Assembly (NCBI GenBank): GCA_046760785.1
Contig: JBHIET010000003.1
Coordinates: forward strand, 17,696 to 81,695
Source of the DNA: JBHIET01 sp046760785
GTDB lineage: Bacteria; Chloroflexota; Anaerolineae; B4-G1
DNA: 64,000 nucleotides
Direction of reading: 5' to 3'
Both the position numbers and the translations under genes were made by a program. Below, piece by piece: positions 15,997 to 25,929 of this stretch (positions are counted from its first letter, which is position 1; each line of letters opens with the position of its first letter). The notes under the pieces are model-generated. The model was given only the letters and a program-made list of their open reading frames with translations, was not told where the DNA came from and searched no databases.

Positions 15997-18900
15997 CTTG
16001 CGCGCTTCCTTCACGTGAAAACCGCTTCAGTGCTGCTGCCACGTCTACCAGCAGCTCCCCCTGCTCGAAGAGCCCTTTCTGTAGCAACGCCTCCACCCTG
16101 CTGGTGAGGAAGTCCCGCTCTTCCTGGCTCAGATCTTTGGCGGTTACAACGACGATGGGGATAGAGCGGGTGGTCTCATCCGCCTTAACTGCCTCCAGGA
16201 CAGCAAACCCGTCCACCTCCGGCATGATGAGATCCAGGATGATAATGTGGGGCTGTGTCTGCCGGATCAGAGTGATGGCCTCCTGACCACCGGCTGCCTC
16301 CATTACCTCGTACCCCTCACAGGCTTCGATCATCCGGCGCAGGAGATTCCGGTCCTCCGGCTGGTCGTCCACCACCAACACAAGATGCCGTCCGGCCTCC
16401 CGGTCGAGGTGATCCAGCGCAGCCACCAGATCCTCCTCGAGGATAGGCTTGATCAGGTAGTCGGATGCACCCAGGCTGAGACCGCGCTCTTTCTCACTCA
16501 GGATGGTGCACAGGATGACCGGGATGTGGCGGGTCTCGGGGTCAGACTTCAGTTCCTGAATGACCTGCCAGCCATCTTTACCGGGCATCATCACGTCCAG
16601 CGTGATGGCAAAGGGTCTCAGTTTCCGGGCCCGTTCCACCGCTACTGTGCTGTCGGTAAGACCAATAACTTGATAGCCCTGTTTGCTCAAGTAGCGGCGG
16701 AAGAGAGTGATGACGCCCTCATCGTCCTCCACGCAGAGGACGACCTTCTGCCCGGGCTCTGGCTCTGGCTGCTCCACCTCCACTTCCTCAGATGGCAAGG
16801 GAGGACCCTTGATGGGCAACGTGAAGTAGAAAGTAGAGCCCTTCCCCAACCCGCTCTCCACCCATATGCGGCCGCCGTGCATTTCCACGAACTCACGGGT
16901 GATGGAAAGGCCCAATCCCGTGCCTCCAGCGCGACGAGTGGTCGAGGCATCCACCTGGATAAAGGGATCGAAAATACTATCGAGCTTCTCCGGCGCAATG
17001 CCTATGCCACTGTCGGCGACAGAGATAGTTACTTCGGTGGAACTGGCCTCGGCCTCCACACGAATGAAACCCGCCTCGGTGAACTTCTCAGCGTTGGAGA
17101 CCAGGTTGAGAAGCACCTGCCGGATACGACGCTCATCCCCTCGCACCTTCGGCAGATCCTCGGGGATGGACTGCTGCAACTCGATGGGCTTGTCCTTGAC
17201 CAGTGCGATGGCGGTAGCCATGACGCCCTCGATGGCCTCTTTCAGATCCACCGCCTCGAAAGACAGTTCCATCTTACCGGCTTCTATCTTCGAAATGTCC
17301 AGGATATCGTTGATCAAACGCAACAGGTGCTGTCCGCTGTCGTAGACGGCCTGTAGATCGGTGCGCTGCATGTCAGTGAGCGGGCCGTCAATTTCCTTGA
17401 GGATGACGCGGGAGAAGCCGATGATAGAGTTGAGCGGCGTGCGCAGCTCGTGGGACATGTTGGCCAGGAACTGACTCTTGAGTCGGTCCACCTCCGCCAG
17501 CCGCTCGGCTGTGTGCACCGCATCCTGGAACAGGCGAGCGTTCTCCAGGGCTACACTCAGGTTGGCAGCCACAAGCTCGGCAAACGCGGCCTCCACAAGG
17601 GGTTGTCCCTTGAGTGTGCTGAGATCGAGCACGCCCAGCACCTGGTTGCGGGAGACCAAGGGGACATAGATGGCGGATTGGGCCTGTGCCCGCCTGGCCA
17701 CATCGGCCAGCGGGCCGCTGAGGTCAGCGGTTGTCTCCAGGATGCGTGTGCGACGCCCCATCACCGCCTCGAAGAGAACGGGGTTCATCTCGCGGGTTAC
17801 CTGCTCAAGGCCCTCAGGCAGCGGGACATCGGTAGCGTCGGCGGCGTGGACGGCGACCAGGTGGAGCACCTTCTCCTCCGGTTCCCAGGTGAAGACCGCG
17901 GAGGGCACCTCCAGACGGTGAGAGATGACCTCCCCAGCCCGATGGAGCAGTTCCTCCGGGTCCAACGACGCAGCGGCTGTCTGGAGCATCTCGTTGATGA
18001 GGGCGCGGCGCATAGCATCGGCCCGGGCGTCTTGGAACAGGCGAGCGTTGGCAATGGCGGTAGCCAACTGGTCGGCCATCGTCTGCAAAACGGCCACATC
18101 CTCCTCAGAAAAAGCGCCCTCCTCAGTGGACTGGACGTCCAACACCCCGATCACTCGCTCCCGCACTTTCAGCGGCAACGCCATCTCCGAACGGGTGTCG
18201 GGAAGGTCGGGGTTGTTGAAAAAGACGGCGTCCTGGCCCACATCCAGGGCAATGCGAGGCTCCCCCGTGCCAGCGACGTAACCGACGATGCCGACCTCGC
18301 CAACTCTTAGTCGGTGGCCTCGCTCCAGCATCCGGCGCCCGCCCTCGGAGGAGGCAGCTTGCAGAACTGCGTACCTGTCCCGCTCGTCCAGGAGGAAGAC
18401 GCCGGCGTGGTAGAAGCCAAACCGTTCGGAGATGCGGTGTACCGCCTCGTCCAGCAACTGATCCACGTCCAGGATGGCGGTGGCATCGCGAGCGACCTCT
18501 GCGGCGGTGGCCAACTGGGTCGCCCTGCGTTGCGTCTCTTCGAACAGCCGGGCGTTCTGCAGGGCGATGGCCGCCTGGCTGGCGATGGCGGTCAGCAGGT
18601 CCCGGTCGTGCTCGTCGTAGAGACCGGGGGTGGTGTAACTCTGGACGGCCATCACCCCCAGCACCTGGTCGCCGACCATCAGCGGCACCCCCAGCCAGGA
18701 GAGAGCGGGCTCACCCACCATTTCCACCCCCATCTCCTCCAACTGCTCGGCCACATTCTCCTGGGTGAGCACACTCGTGCGGTTGCGCACGATGTACCCG
18801 CTGACACCCTCGTCTGCGGACATGACGGTGAGCGTCTCCTTATCAATCTCTGACTCGGTGATTTGAAAGTCGAAGGTGAGCTCGTGCCTCTCCGGGTCGT

Positions 18901-21900
18901 AGAGGGCGATGAAGAAATTGGTGGTGTCCACCAGGCGGGAGGCCTGCCGGTAGGCCTCATCTAGTACCTGCTCCACGTTGAGGCGGGCAGTGAGGGCCCG
19001 GCCCAGTTCGTTCAGCACGGCCAGTTCCTCAGCGCGGGCCTGCGTCTCTTCGAACAGGCGGGCGTTCTGGATGGCAATGGCGGCCTGGTTGGCGAAGGCC
19101 ATCAGAAGGTTCAAATCGGCCTGGTCGAACCCCCCTTGTTTGTCCATGGCCACCAGGGTGCCCATGACCTGGTCCTTGATGGTCAAGGGGGCTATGGCGG
19201 CGTTTTGGCCTCCCAGTTCCCCTGTGCGGAAAGGCTGCGAAGCTCGACTGTCATCCCGGAGCTGGTTAGATATGACTGGCTGGTTATGGAGGGTTACCCA
19301 GCCGGAGAGCGCACCTTCCAAGGGGTTACGAGAACCAAGGGCTTGGGCCTGGGAGCCATAAGCGGCGACCACCTCGTCCTCCTCGTTCTCCCAATCGACC
19401 AGATTAAGGATACCTCCATCGCTCTGGAGAAGGGTGCTGGCTTGCTGGGTGATGAGGTTGAGGAGCTCGTCGAGTTCCAGGGTGCCGGCCACGGCCCTGG
19501 TGGTCTCCTGTAGGGCGGTGAGTTGGGCCAGTCGGTTCTCGATGTCTTCAAAGAGGCGCGCATTCTGGAGAGCGATGGCGGCCTGGCTGGCGATGGCCAT
19601 CAGCAGGTCCCGGTCGTGCTCGTCGTAGAGGCCAGGGGTGGTGTAACTCTGGACGGCCATCACCCCCAGCACCCGGCCGCCAATCATCAGCGGCACCCCC
19701 AGCCAGGAAAGAGCCGTCCGCCCGATCATCTCGATCCCCAATTCCTCCATTCGCTCGGGCAAGCTCTCTTCCATGAGCAGCGGCTGCCGGTTGCGGATAA
19801 TGTATTCGGTGAGACCCTGGCCGGCACGCCGGGTGGTGTAGGGCCTGCGAAGCTCTCCCTCCAAGGTGTCAAGGGCAAAGGTGACCTCGTCCCTGTCCGG
19901 GTCGTAAAGGGCGATGTAGAAGTTCGCGGTGTCCACCAAGCGGGAGGCGCCCCGGTAGGCCTCATCCAGTACCTGCTCCACGTTGAGGCGGGCGGTGAGG
20001 GCCTGGCCCAGCTCGTTCAGCACGGCCAACTCCTCGGCACGGACGCGGGTCTCCTCGAACAGGCGGGCGTTCTGCAGGGCGATGGCCACCTGGCTGGCGA
20101 TGGCGGTCAGCAGGTCCCGGTCGTGCTCGTCGTAGAGGCCAGGGGTGGTGTAACTCTGGACGGCCATCACCCCCAGCGCCCGGTCGCCGACCATCAGCGG
20201 CACCCCCAGCCACGATGGGGCCTCCTGCCCAACAGTTTCGATGCCCATCTCTGCCTCCCACTCAGATGCATCCTCCCCCAAGAGCACACTCGTGCGGTTG
20301 CGGATGATGTATCCGGTGAGGCCCTGGCTCGCGGACATGACGGTGATCTGGTCGTCAATCTCTGACTCGGAGACGCTGAAGGGAAAAGTAATCTCATCTT
20401 TTTCCGGGTCGTAGAGGCCGATGTAAAAGTTAGCGGTGTCCACCAGGCGGGAGGCCTGCCGGTAGGCCTCATCAAGCACCTGCTCTACGTTGAGGCGGGC
20501 GGTGAGGGCCTGGCCCAGTTCGTTCAGCACGGCCAGTTCCTCGGCGCGGGTGCGGGCCTCCTCGAACAGGCGAGCGTTCTCCAAAGCCGCACCGGCCTGA
20601 CTGGCCAGTGACTGGAAGAGTGCTAAGTCGGTCTGGTCGAAGTCGTTAGGCCGGGCACTCTCCAGATCCAGCACGCCGATGACACGGTCCCTGACCTTGA
20701 TGGGCACGCACAACTCGGCAAGAGTGTCCGGCAACTCCGGCATAAAGGCATAGCGCGGATCGTCGCGGACGTCGTTGACCAACACTGGCTCGCCAGCCCG
20801 CGCGGCCTCGGCGACCAGGCCAGCACCATACAGATCGAGGGACACTGTGCCGCGTTCGGGCCGGATATCGGAATCCCCGATGGTGCTTGCGTCTCGGAGG
20901 ACTATCCGGTCTCCCTCTATCATCGCGATGTTGACGAAGTAGTAGCCGAAACGATCTTTGACGTCGTTCACGATCTGGTGGAGTATCACGTCCGGGTCAA
21001 GCACAGAGGTCATAGCCCGTCCTACTTCGTTGATCGCCTCCACTTGCCGCGCCCGACGGCGGGTCTCTTCGAACAGGCGGGCGTTCTGCAGGGCAATGGC
21101 CGCCTGGCTGGCGATGGCGGTCAGCAGGTCCTGGTCGTGCTCGTCGAAGGCATGGGGGGTGGTGTAGTCCTGGACGGCCATCGCCCCCAACACCCGCTCG
21201 CCGACGATCAGCGGCACCCCCAGCCAGGAAAGAGCGAGCTCCCCCACCAGTTCCACCCCCATCTCCTCCAGCCGTTCGGGCAGACCCTCCTGGATGAGCA
21301 CACTCGCGCGCTTCTGGATGATGTACCCCGCGAGGCCCTGGTCGGCGGGGATGGTGGTGTACTGCTGGTCTTCCTCCGACTCAGAGACGTCAAAGGCGAA
21401 GTTGATCTCCTCTTTCTCCGGATCGTAGAGGGCGACGTAGAAGTTGGGGGTACGCAACAGGCGGGAGGCCCCCCGGTAGGTCTCTTCCAGTACCTGGTCC
21501 ACGTTGAGATGAGCAGTGAGGGCCTGGCCCAGTTCGTTCAGCACGGCCATCTCCTCGGCGCGGATGCGGGTCTCCTCGAACAGGCGGGCGTTCTGCAGGG
21601 CGATGGCGGCCTGGCTGGCGATGGCGGTCAGCAGGTCCCGGTCGTGCTCGTCGTAGAGGCCAGGGGTGGTGTAACTCTGGACGGCCATCACCCCCAGCAC
21701 CCGGCCGCCAATCATCAGCGGCACCCCCAGCCAGGAAAGAGCCGTCCGCCCGATCATCTCGATCCCCAATTCCTCCATTCGCTCGGGCAAGCTCTCTTCC
21801 ATGAGCAGCGGCTGCCGGCTGTGGATGAGGTACTCGGTTAGGCCCTCCCCCGCCTGGCGCGATTCCCATCGAACTCTTTGTCCGCCCTCCATGGACAGTG

Positions 21901-24900
21901 GGAACGAAACGGCATTGCTCTCAGGGTCGTAGAGGGCGACGTAGAAGTTGGTGGTATCCAGCAGGCGGGAGACGCCCCGGTAAACCTGGTCCACCACCTC
22001 ATCCACACTGAGGTAGGTTGTGAGGGCCTGGCCCAGTTCGTTCAGCACGGCCAGTTCCTCGGCGCGGGTGCGGGCCTCCTCGAACAAGCGAGCGTTCTCC
22101 AGGGCCATAGCGACCTGATCGCTGACCGCTTCGACGAGGGCGATCTCTTCAGGGAACCACTCTCGGGCGTTGTCGGTCTGCTGGATACCCAGAGACCCGA
22201 TGACCTGGTCGTGCACCTTGAGCGGTATCGCCAGCACTGCCTCCGTCGCCCCTGGCTCGACGAGTGCGACGGTCTCGCCGCGCTCCAGAGCCATGTCGAG
22301 CGCTGGAGCCGGCGGCTCCTCGGCCGGCAAGACGTCAACGCGGTCGTAGACATAGCTCAGCGGGCGCTCTGCCGACACCAGCTCAGCCCAGGCGGCGGCG
22401 CTGTACTCGCCGTAGAGGCGACTCAGTTCGCGAACTTGGGCCTCCGTGCGCTCCACCAGACGGGCGTTCTCTATAGCGACGGCCAGTTGATCGGCCATGG
22501 TCTGCAAGGTGATCACGTCCTCGTCAGAGAAGGCAGCCGGTTCGGTGGACTGGACGTCCAGCGCGCCGATGACGCGGCCGCGGATCACCAGCGGGAGGGC
22601 CATTTCGGAGCGGGTGTCCGGCAGGTCGGGATTGTCGAAAAAGACGGCGTCCTCGCCCACGTCGAGGGCAACGCGGGGTTCACCTGCCGCCGCGACGTAG
22701 CCGACGATGCCGACCTCACCAACCTTCAGTTTATGGCCCCGCTCCAGCATGCGCCGTCCGCCCTCGGAGAAGGCAGCGCGCAGGACGGCGTACTCGCCCC
22801 GCTCGTCCACCAGGAAGATGCCAGCGTGGTAGAAGCCGAATCTATCGGAGACGAGGCGCACCGTTTCATCGAGGAGTTGTTGTACGTCGAGGATAGCGGT
22901 GGCCTCGCGAGCCACCTCGGCTGCCGCCTGGAGCTGCGTAGTCCGGCGCTCCAGACCAGCCGCGCGTCGTTCTAACTCCTCGTGCGCTCTTTGCAGTGCC
23001 TCCTCCGCCCGTTTGAGATCAGTGATGTCGGTATGAATCCCGACGATTCTCGCCGCTCTCCCCTCCTCATCTCTTTCGACGCACTTGCCTCTGGAAAGAA
23101 TGTGACGCCACGTGCCATCCTTTGCCTTTAGGCGTATTTCAACCGCATAATCGTCGTGGCCCGGTTGGTTAAGCGCGTTATAGTTCTTCTCAAAGTTATT
23201 GAAGTCATCGGGATGCACCAGGCCGTTGAAGAAATCGAACGCATCGGCGGGGGCCAGCGGTTCATAGCCCAGCATGGTGAACATGCTATCGCTGAAGAAA
23301 TCCCTTTTGTGATCGAGGCTATTTTCCCACAAGCCGTCCCTGGCAGCTTCAATAGCGAGTCGAAAACGCTCCTCGCTCTCCCGCAGCGCCTCCTCCGCCC
23401 GCTTGCGCTCGGCCAGTTCTTGCTGAATCGTCTCGTACAACCGCGCGTTCTCGATGGCTGTGGCTGCCTGATTAGCGAAGGCTATCAGGAGGTCCAAATC
23501 GGCCTGGTCGAAGTCCACTCGCTTGTCCATGACCACCAGAGTGCCCATGACCTGGTCCTTGATGGTCAAGGGGGCTATGGCAGCGTTTTGGTTTTGCTCT
23601 CTCCCTGAACGCCAACGCGGGTCCACGCGGTCGTCGTCTCGAAGTTGGTTGGATATGACGGGCTGGTTATGGAGGGTTACCCAGCCGGAGAGGCTGCCTT
23701 CCAGGGGGGAACGAAAACCAAGCGTGTGGCCCTGGGAGCCGCTAGCGGCGATCACCTCCTCCTCCCTGTTCTCCCAATCCACCAGGTTGATGATACCCCC
23801 ACCGCCTTGCAGTAGGGTGGCGGCTTGCTGGGTGATGAGGTTGAGGAGTTTGTCGAGTTCCAGGGTGCTGGCCACGGCCCTGGTGGTCTCTTGTAGGGCA
23901 GTGAGTTGGGCCAGTCGGCTCCTGGTATCTTCGAACAGGCGCGCGTTCTCCGTAGCCCGGGCAACCTGATCGGCGATCGTCTCCAACGTAGTGACGTCAG
24001 CTTCAGTGAAGACGTTGGGGCGGTCGCTGTCCACCGCCAAGACTCCTATCGTCTTGTCACCCAGCCTGATGGGGACGTCTAGTTCAGCGGCGATGTCCAA
24101 GAACTCCAAGGGCAGAAATCGAGGTTCCTTCGTAACGTCATTGGCCAGTAGTGTCTCCCCGGTCTGCGCTACCCAACCCACCATCCCTTCCCCTATCTTC
24201 TGAGTGTACCCCGAGGGTATCAATTCCGTTTGGAAGCCGGCAATGGCTTCCAAGGCGGCCTCCTGGTCCCGTACTGAGAAGATGGCCACATACTGATAGC
24301 CAACCTTCTCCTGAACGGCTTCGACTACTGTTTGGTAAAGCTCGGTCAAGTCCAAGATAGGGGTGATTCGCTGTCCCACCTCGTTGATTAGAGCGAGTCG
24401 CTCCGACCGGTGCCTGATCTCCTCCTCCACCGTCTTGCGCTCGGTGATGTCGCGATAAATGCCATAAAGCGCCACCTGCTCGCCATCAACTTCAACTGGC
24501 ATCCCAAGAATTGACACACTGACCAACGTTCCATCCTTGCGCCGACGCACGGTCTCAAAGGTAGTTCTCTCACCCCTGGCCACCTGCTTCGTGATCGAGG
24601 CAGCTTCCTCGCGTAGATCGTCCGGCGCGAGCAGCTCGTCTATGGACTGACCAAGCACTTCATCAAGCGTGTACCCGAACGTCCCGGCGAATTCGTTATT
24701 CGCACGTAATATTCGAGCATCAGTGTCAACCAGTACCATCGCCTCCGGGGCGCCCTCAAATAGCTGCTCAAGGTAGGCCTTCTCGACTCGCAGTGCATCC
24801 TGCACCCGCTTGCGCTCGGTGATTTCTCTCTGAGCCCGGTCGTAGAGCCAAGCAGTTTCGATGGCAGTGGCTGCTGGTGCCGCCAGCGAGGTCAGTAGCC

Positions 24901-25819
24901 GCAAGTCCTCCTCGTCAAAGGCACCGCTCTCCTTGTTCATCACCTCGATAGCGCCGATCGTTTGCCCTTTAGTTTGCAAGGGAACGCACAGAACCGAGCG
25001 GGTGGTCAAGCCACTCTCTCTATCAAAGTCACCAAAGAAGCGGGTGTCCTTCGACACGTCTGGCACAATCACCGCTTCGCTGTGCTGGACAACCCAACCT
25101 GCAATCCCCTGCCCCGGCGCCAACCGCGCACCCCGTACAAAATCCGAACCCTCGCCGGAGGTCGCAGCGAACCACAGATCACCCCTGTCCTGGTCAAGAA
25201 GGGCCACCGAGGCTGCCGCCACGCCCAGCAACCGGATCGTGTGTTCGGTGATGACGGTCAGCGTCTCCTGCAAGTCCAGAGCGGAGATGAGGGCCTGGCC
25301 AACCCTGTTCAGAGCGGCCAGTTCACGGTTGAGTTTAATACTTACGGCCTCCGTCTCCTTGCGCTCGGTGATGTCAATGAAGCTTTCGAGCAGATGCTCG
25401 CGACCGTCCAGCATAACAGAAGCCACCGTCTTGAGGATCGGCACACTCCTACCATCGGCATTCAGTAACACACGCTCTGAGTTGTCTACGGTCTGTCCAA
25501 GATCGGTAATAGGGCAGCGTCCCTTCTCCGCCGGGCAAATGTAGTGATGACACACAGAACCAATAACCTGTTCTGGGGGAGCACCGATCATCTCGATAGC
25601 GGCGGGGTTGACATCAACGATTTCGTGGGTCTGCGCATCAATCACCACAATGCCACTCGGTGTGGAGTCCAACAGGGTCCTCAGACGCTCCTCGCTCTCC
25701 CGCAACGTCTCCTCTACCCGCTTGGGCTGCTTTTCTGGCCCCTGCAATTTGGCCACTTGTTGGCGCAGCTTCTGCAGTTCCTCGATCAGTTGCGCTTTGG
25801 TCTTTCTTTGATCGTTCAT
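15980..25819 (-). CDS. Giant multi-GAF/PAS hybrid histidine kinase
   Basis: This soluble kinase of about 3,279 residues starts with a coiled coil, then runs PAS (about 40-150), GAF, PAS, GAF, GAF, PAS (about 815-940), then about eleven more GAF or GAF-like domains to residue 2770. HisKA follows with H2790 in ANMSHELRTPLNSIIGFSR, then HATPase_c (about 2880-3005; DSGIGIAPEKL, GGTGLGLSI) and two receivers with D3075 and D3196. No transmembrane helices are seen. Many GAF units share the block SWLGVPL, then VLGVMAVQSYTTPGLYDEHD, showing internal duplication; the stretches at 19601-19790 and 21629-21818 look identical over 190 bp. ATG 25819 follows GGGGTCGAG. It sits between kinase-less sensors and the REC-tagged enzyme. 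Ligands are unknown. Confidence 0.92.
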   Translation of the reverse strand: MNDQRKTKAQLIEELQKLRQQVAKLQGPEKQPKRVEETLRESEERLRTLLDSTPSGIVVIDAQTHEIVDVNPAAIEMIGAPPEQVIGSVCHHYICPAEKGRCPITDLGQTVDNSERVLLNADGRSVPILKTVASVMLDGREHLLESFIDITERKETEAVSIKLNRELAALNRVGQALISALDLQETLTVITEHTIRLLGVAAASVALLDQDRGDLWFAATSGEGSDFVRGARLAPGQGIAGWVVQHSEAVIVPDVSKDTRFFGDFDRESGLTTRSVLCVPLQTKGQTIGAIEVMNKESGAFDEEDLRLLTSLAAPAATAIETAWLYDRAQREITERKRVQDALRVEKAYLEQLFEGAPEAMVLVDTDARILRANNEFAGTFGYTLDEVLGQSIDELLAPDDLREEAASITKQVARGERTTFETVRRRKDGTLVSVSILGMPVEVDGEQVALYGIYRDITERKTVEEEIRHRSERLALINEVGQRITPILDLTELYQTVVEAVQEKVGYQYVAIFSVRDQEAALEAIAGFQTELIPSGYTQKIGEGMVGWVAQTGETLLANDVTKEPRFLPLEFLDIAAELDVPIRLGDKTIGVLAVDSDRPNVFTEADVTTLETIADQVARATENARLFEDTRSRLAQLTALQETTRAVASTLELDKLLNLITQQAATLLQGGGGIINLVDWENREEEVIAASGSQGHTLGFRSPLEGSLSGWVTLHNQPVISNQLRDDDRVDPRWRSGREQNQNAAIAPLTIKDQVMGTLVVMDKRVDFDQADLDLLIAFANQAATAIENARLYETIQQELAERKRAEEALRESEERFRLAIEAARDGLWENSLDHKRDFFSDSMFTMLGYEPLAPADAFDFFNGLVHPDDFNNFEKNYNALNQPGHDDYAVEIRLKAKDGTWRHILSRGKCVERDEEGRAARIVGIHTDITDLKRAEEALQRAHEELERRAAGLERRTTQLQAAAEVAREATAILDVQQLLDETVRLVSDRFGFYHAGIFLVDERGEYAVLRAAFSEGGRRMLERGHKLKVGEVGIVGYVAAAGEPRVALDVGEDAVFFDNPDLPDTRSEMALPLVIRGRVIGALDVQSTEPAAFSDEDVITLQTMADQLAVAIENARLVERTEAQVRELSRLYGEYSAAAWAELVSAERPLSYVYDRVDVLPAEEPPAPALDMALERGETVALVEPGATEAVLAIPLKVHDQVIGSLGIQQTDNAREWFPEEIALVEAVSDQVAMALENARLFEEARTRAEELAVLNELGQALTTYLSVDEVVDQVYRGVSRLLDTTNFYVALYDPESNAVSFPLSMEGGQRVRWESRQAGEGLTEYLIHSRQPLLMEESLPERMEELGIEMIGRTALSWLGVPLMIGGRVLGVMAVQSYTTPGLYDEHDRDLLTAIASQAAIALQNARLFEETRIRAEEMAVLNELGQALTAHLNVDQVLEETYRGASRLLRTPNFYVALYDPEKEEINFAFDVSESEEDQQYTTIPADQGLAGYIIQKRASVLIQEGLPERLEEMGVELVGELALSWLGVPLIVGERVLGAMAVQDYTTPHAFDEHDQDLLTAIASQAAIALQNARLFEETRRRARQVEAINEVGRAMTSVLDPDVILHQIVNDVKDRFGYYFVNIAMIEGDRIVLRDASTIGDSDIRPERGTVSLDLYGAGLVAEAARAGEPVLVNDVRDDPRYAFMPELPDTLAELCVPIKVRDRVIGVLDLESARPNDFDQTDLALFQSLASQAGAALENARLFEEARTRAEELAVLNELGQALTARLNVEQVLDEAYRQASRLVDTANFYIGLYDPEKDEITFPFSVSESEIDDQITVMSASQGLTGYIIRNRTSVLLGEDASEWEAEMGIETVGQEAPSWLGVPLMVGDRALGVMAVQSYTTPGLYDEHDRDLLTAIASQVAIALQNARLFEETRVRAEELAVLNELGQALTARLNVEQVLDEAYRGASRLVDTANFYIALYDPDRDEVTFALDTLEGELRRPYTTRRAGQGLTEYIIRNRQPLLMEESLPERMEELGIEMIGRTALSWLGVPLMIGGRVLGVMAVQSYTTPGLYDEHDRDLLMAIASQAAIALQNARLFEDIENRLAQLTALQETTRAVAGTLELDELLNLITQQASTLLQSDGGILNLVDWENEEDEVVAAYGSQAQALGSRNPLEGALSGWVTLHNQPVISNQLRDDSRASQPFRTGELGGQNAAIAPLTIKDQVMGTLVAMDKQGGFDQADLNLLMAFANQAAIAIQNARLFEETQARAEELAVLNELGRALTARLNVEQVLDEAYRQASRLVDTTNFFIALYDPERHELTFDFQITESEIDKETLTVMSADEGVSGYIVRNRTSVLTQENVAEQLEEMGVEMVGEPALSWLGVPLMVGDQVLGVMAVQSYTTPGLYDEHDRDLLTAIASQAAIALQNARLFEETQRRATQLATAAEVARDATAILDVDQLLDEAVHRISERFGFYHAGVFLLDERDRYAVLQAASSEGGRRMLERGHRLRVGEVGIVGYVAGTGEPRIALDVGQDAVFFNNPDLPDTRSEMALPLKVRERVIGVLDVQSTEEGAFSEEDVAVLQTMADQLATAIANARLFQDARADAMRRALINEMLQTAAASLDPEELLHRAGEVISHRLEVPSAVFTWEPEEKVLHLVAVHAADATDVPLPEGLEQVTREMNPVLFEAVMGRRTRILETTADLSGPLADVARRAQAQSAIYVPLVSRNQVLGVLDLSTLKGQPLVEAAFAELVAANLSVALENARLFQDAVHTAERLAEVDRLKSQFLANMSHELRTPLNSIIGFSRVILKEIDGPLTDMQRTDLQAVYDSGQHLLRLINDILDISKIEAGKMELSFEAVDLKEAIEGVMATAIALVKDKPIELQQSIPEDLPKVRGDERRIRQVLLNLVSNAEKFTEAGFIRVEAEASSTEVTISVADSGIGIAPEKLDSIFDPFIQVDASTTRRAGGTGLGLSITREFVEMHGGRIWVESGLGKGSTFYFTLPIKGPPLPSEEVEVEQPEPEPGQKVVLCVEDDEGVITLFRRYLSKQGYQVIGLTDSTVAVERARKLRPFAITLDVMMPGKDGWQVIQELKSDPETRHIPVILCTILSEKERGLSLGASDYLIKPILEEDLVAALDHLDREAGRHLVLVVDDQPEDRNLLRRMIEACEGYEVMEAAGGQEAITLIRQTQPHIIILDLIMPEVDGFAVLEAVKADETTRSIPIVVVTAKDLSQEERDFLTSRVEALLQKGLFEQGELLVDVAAALKRFSREGSAQDDETG
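19601..19790. repeat. 190-bp internal repeat of the giant kinase gene, copy 1
   Basis: By eye identical to 21629-21818. It covers the SWLGVPLMIGGRVLGVMAVQ region of one GAF domain and its LPERMEELGIEMIG lead-in. Confidence 0.75.
21629..21818. repeat. 190-bp internal repeat of the giant kinase gene, copy 2
   Basis: Partner of 19601-19790, about 2.0 kb away in the same reading frame. Flanking GAF sequence is similar but clearly diverged. Confidence 0.75.
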
Positions 25820-25840
25820 CTCGACCCCCAAGAATCCAAG

Positions 25841-25929
25841 ATTGGGAGATTTAGGATTGGTGGATTTATCTCGTGTACCATTTGACGTCTGTCATTTGAT
25901 ATTTGACATTTGTCACTTGTCATTTGATC
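25841..25929. repeat. Period-7 arrays between the giant kinase and the sensor gene
   Basis: Two adjacent arrays: GATTGGGA-GATTTAG-GATTGGT type (25841-25868) and CATTTGA/CATTTGT/CACTTGT units (25878-25929). The second array supplies the last codons (RSNDK) and stop of the upstream sensor gene. Confidence 0.75.

Noticed and set aside
14293..16014. GTG start at 16014 for the threonine-synthase-like gene
   Set aside because: ATG 15996 has a better spaced AAGGAAG site and lies right before the zinc-ribbon segment; the longer form cannot be fully excluded.
16247..17356. Long plus-strand open frames opposite the giant kinase and other GC-rich genes (for example 16247-17356, 21878-22975, 29544-30719)
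   Set aside because: They mirror strongly coding minus-strand frames, have no recognisable domains or ribosome sites, and their His/Gln/Arg-rich make-up is typical of antisense shadows.
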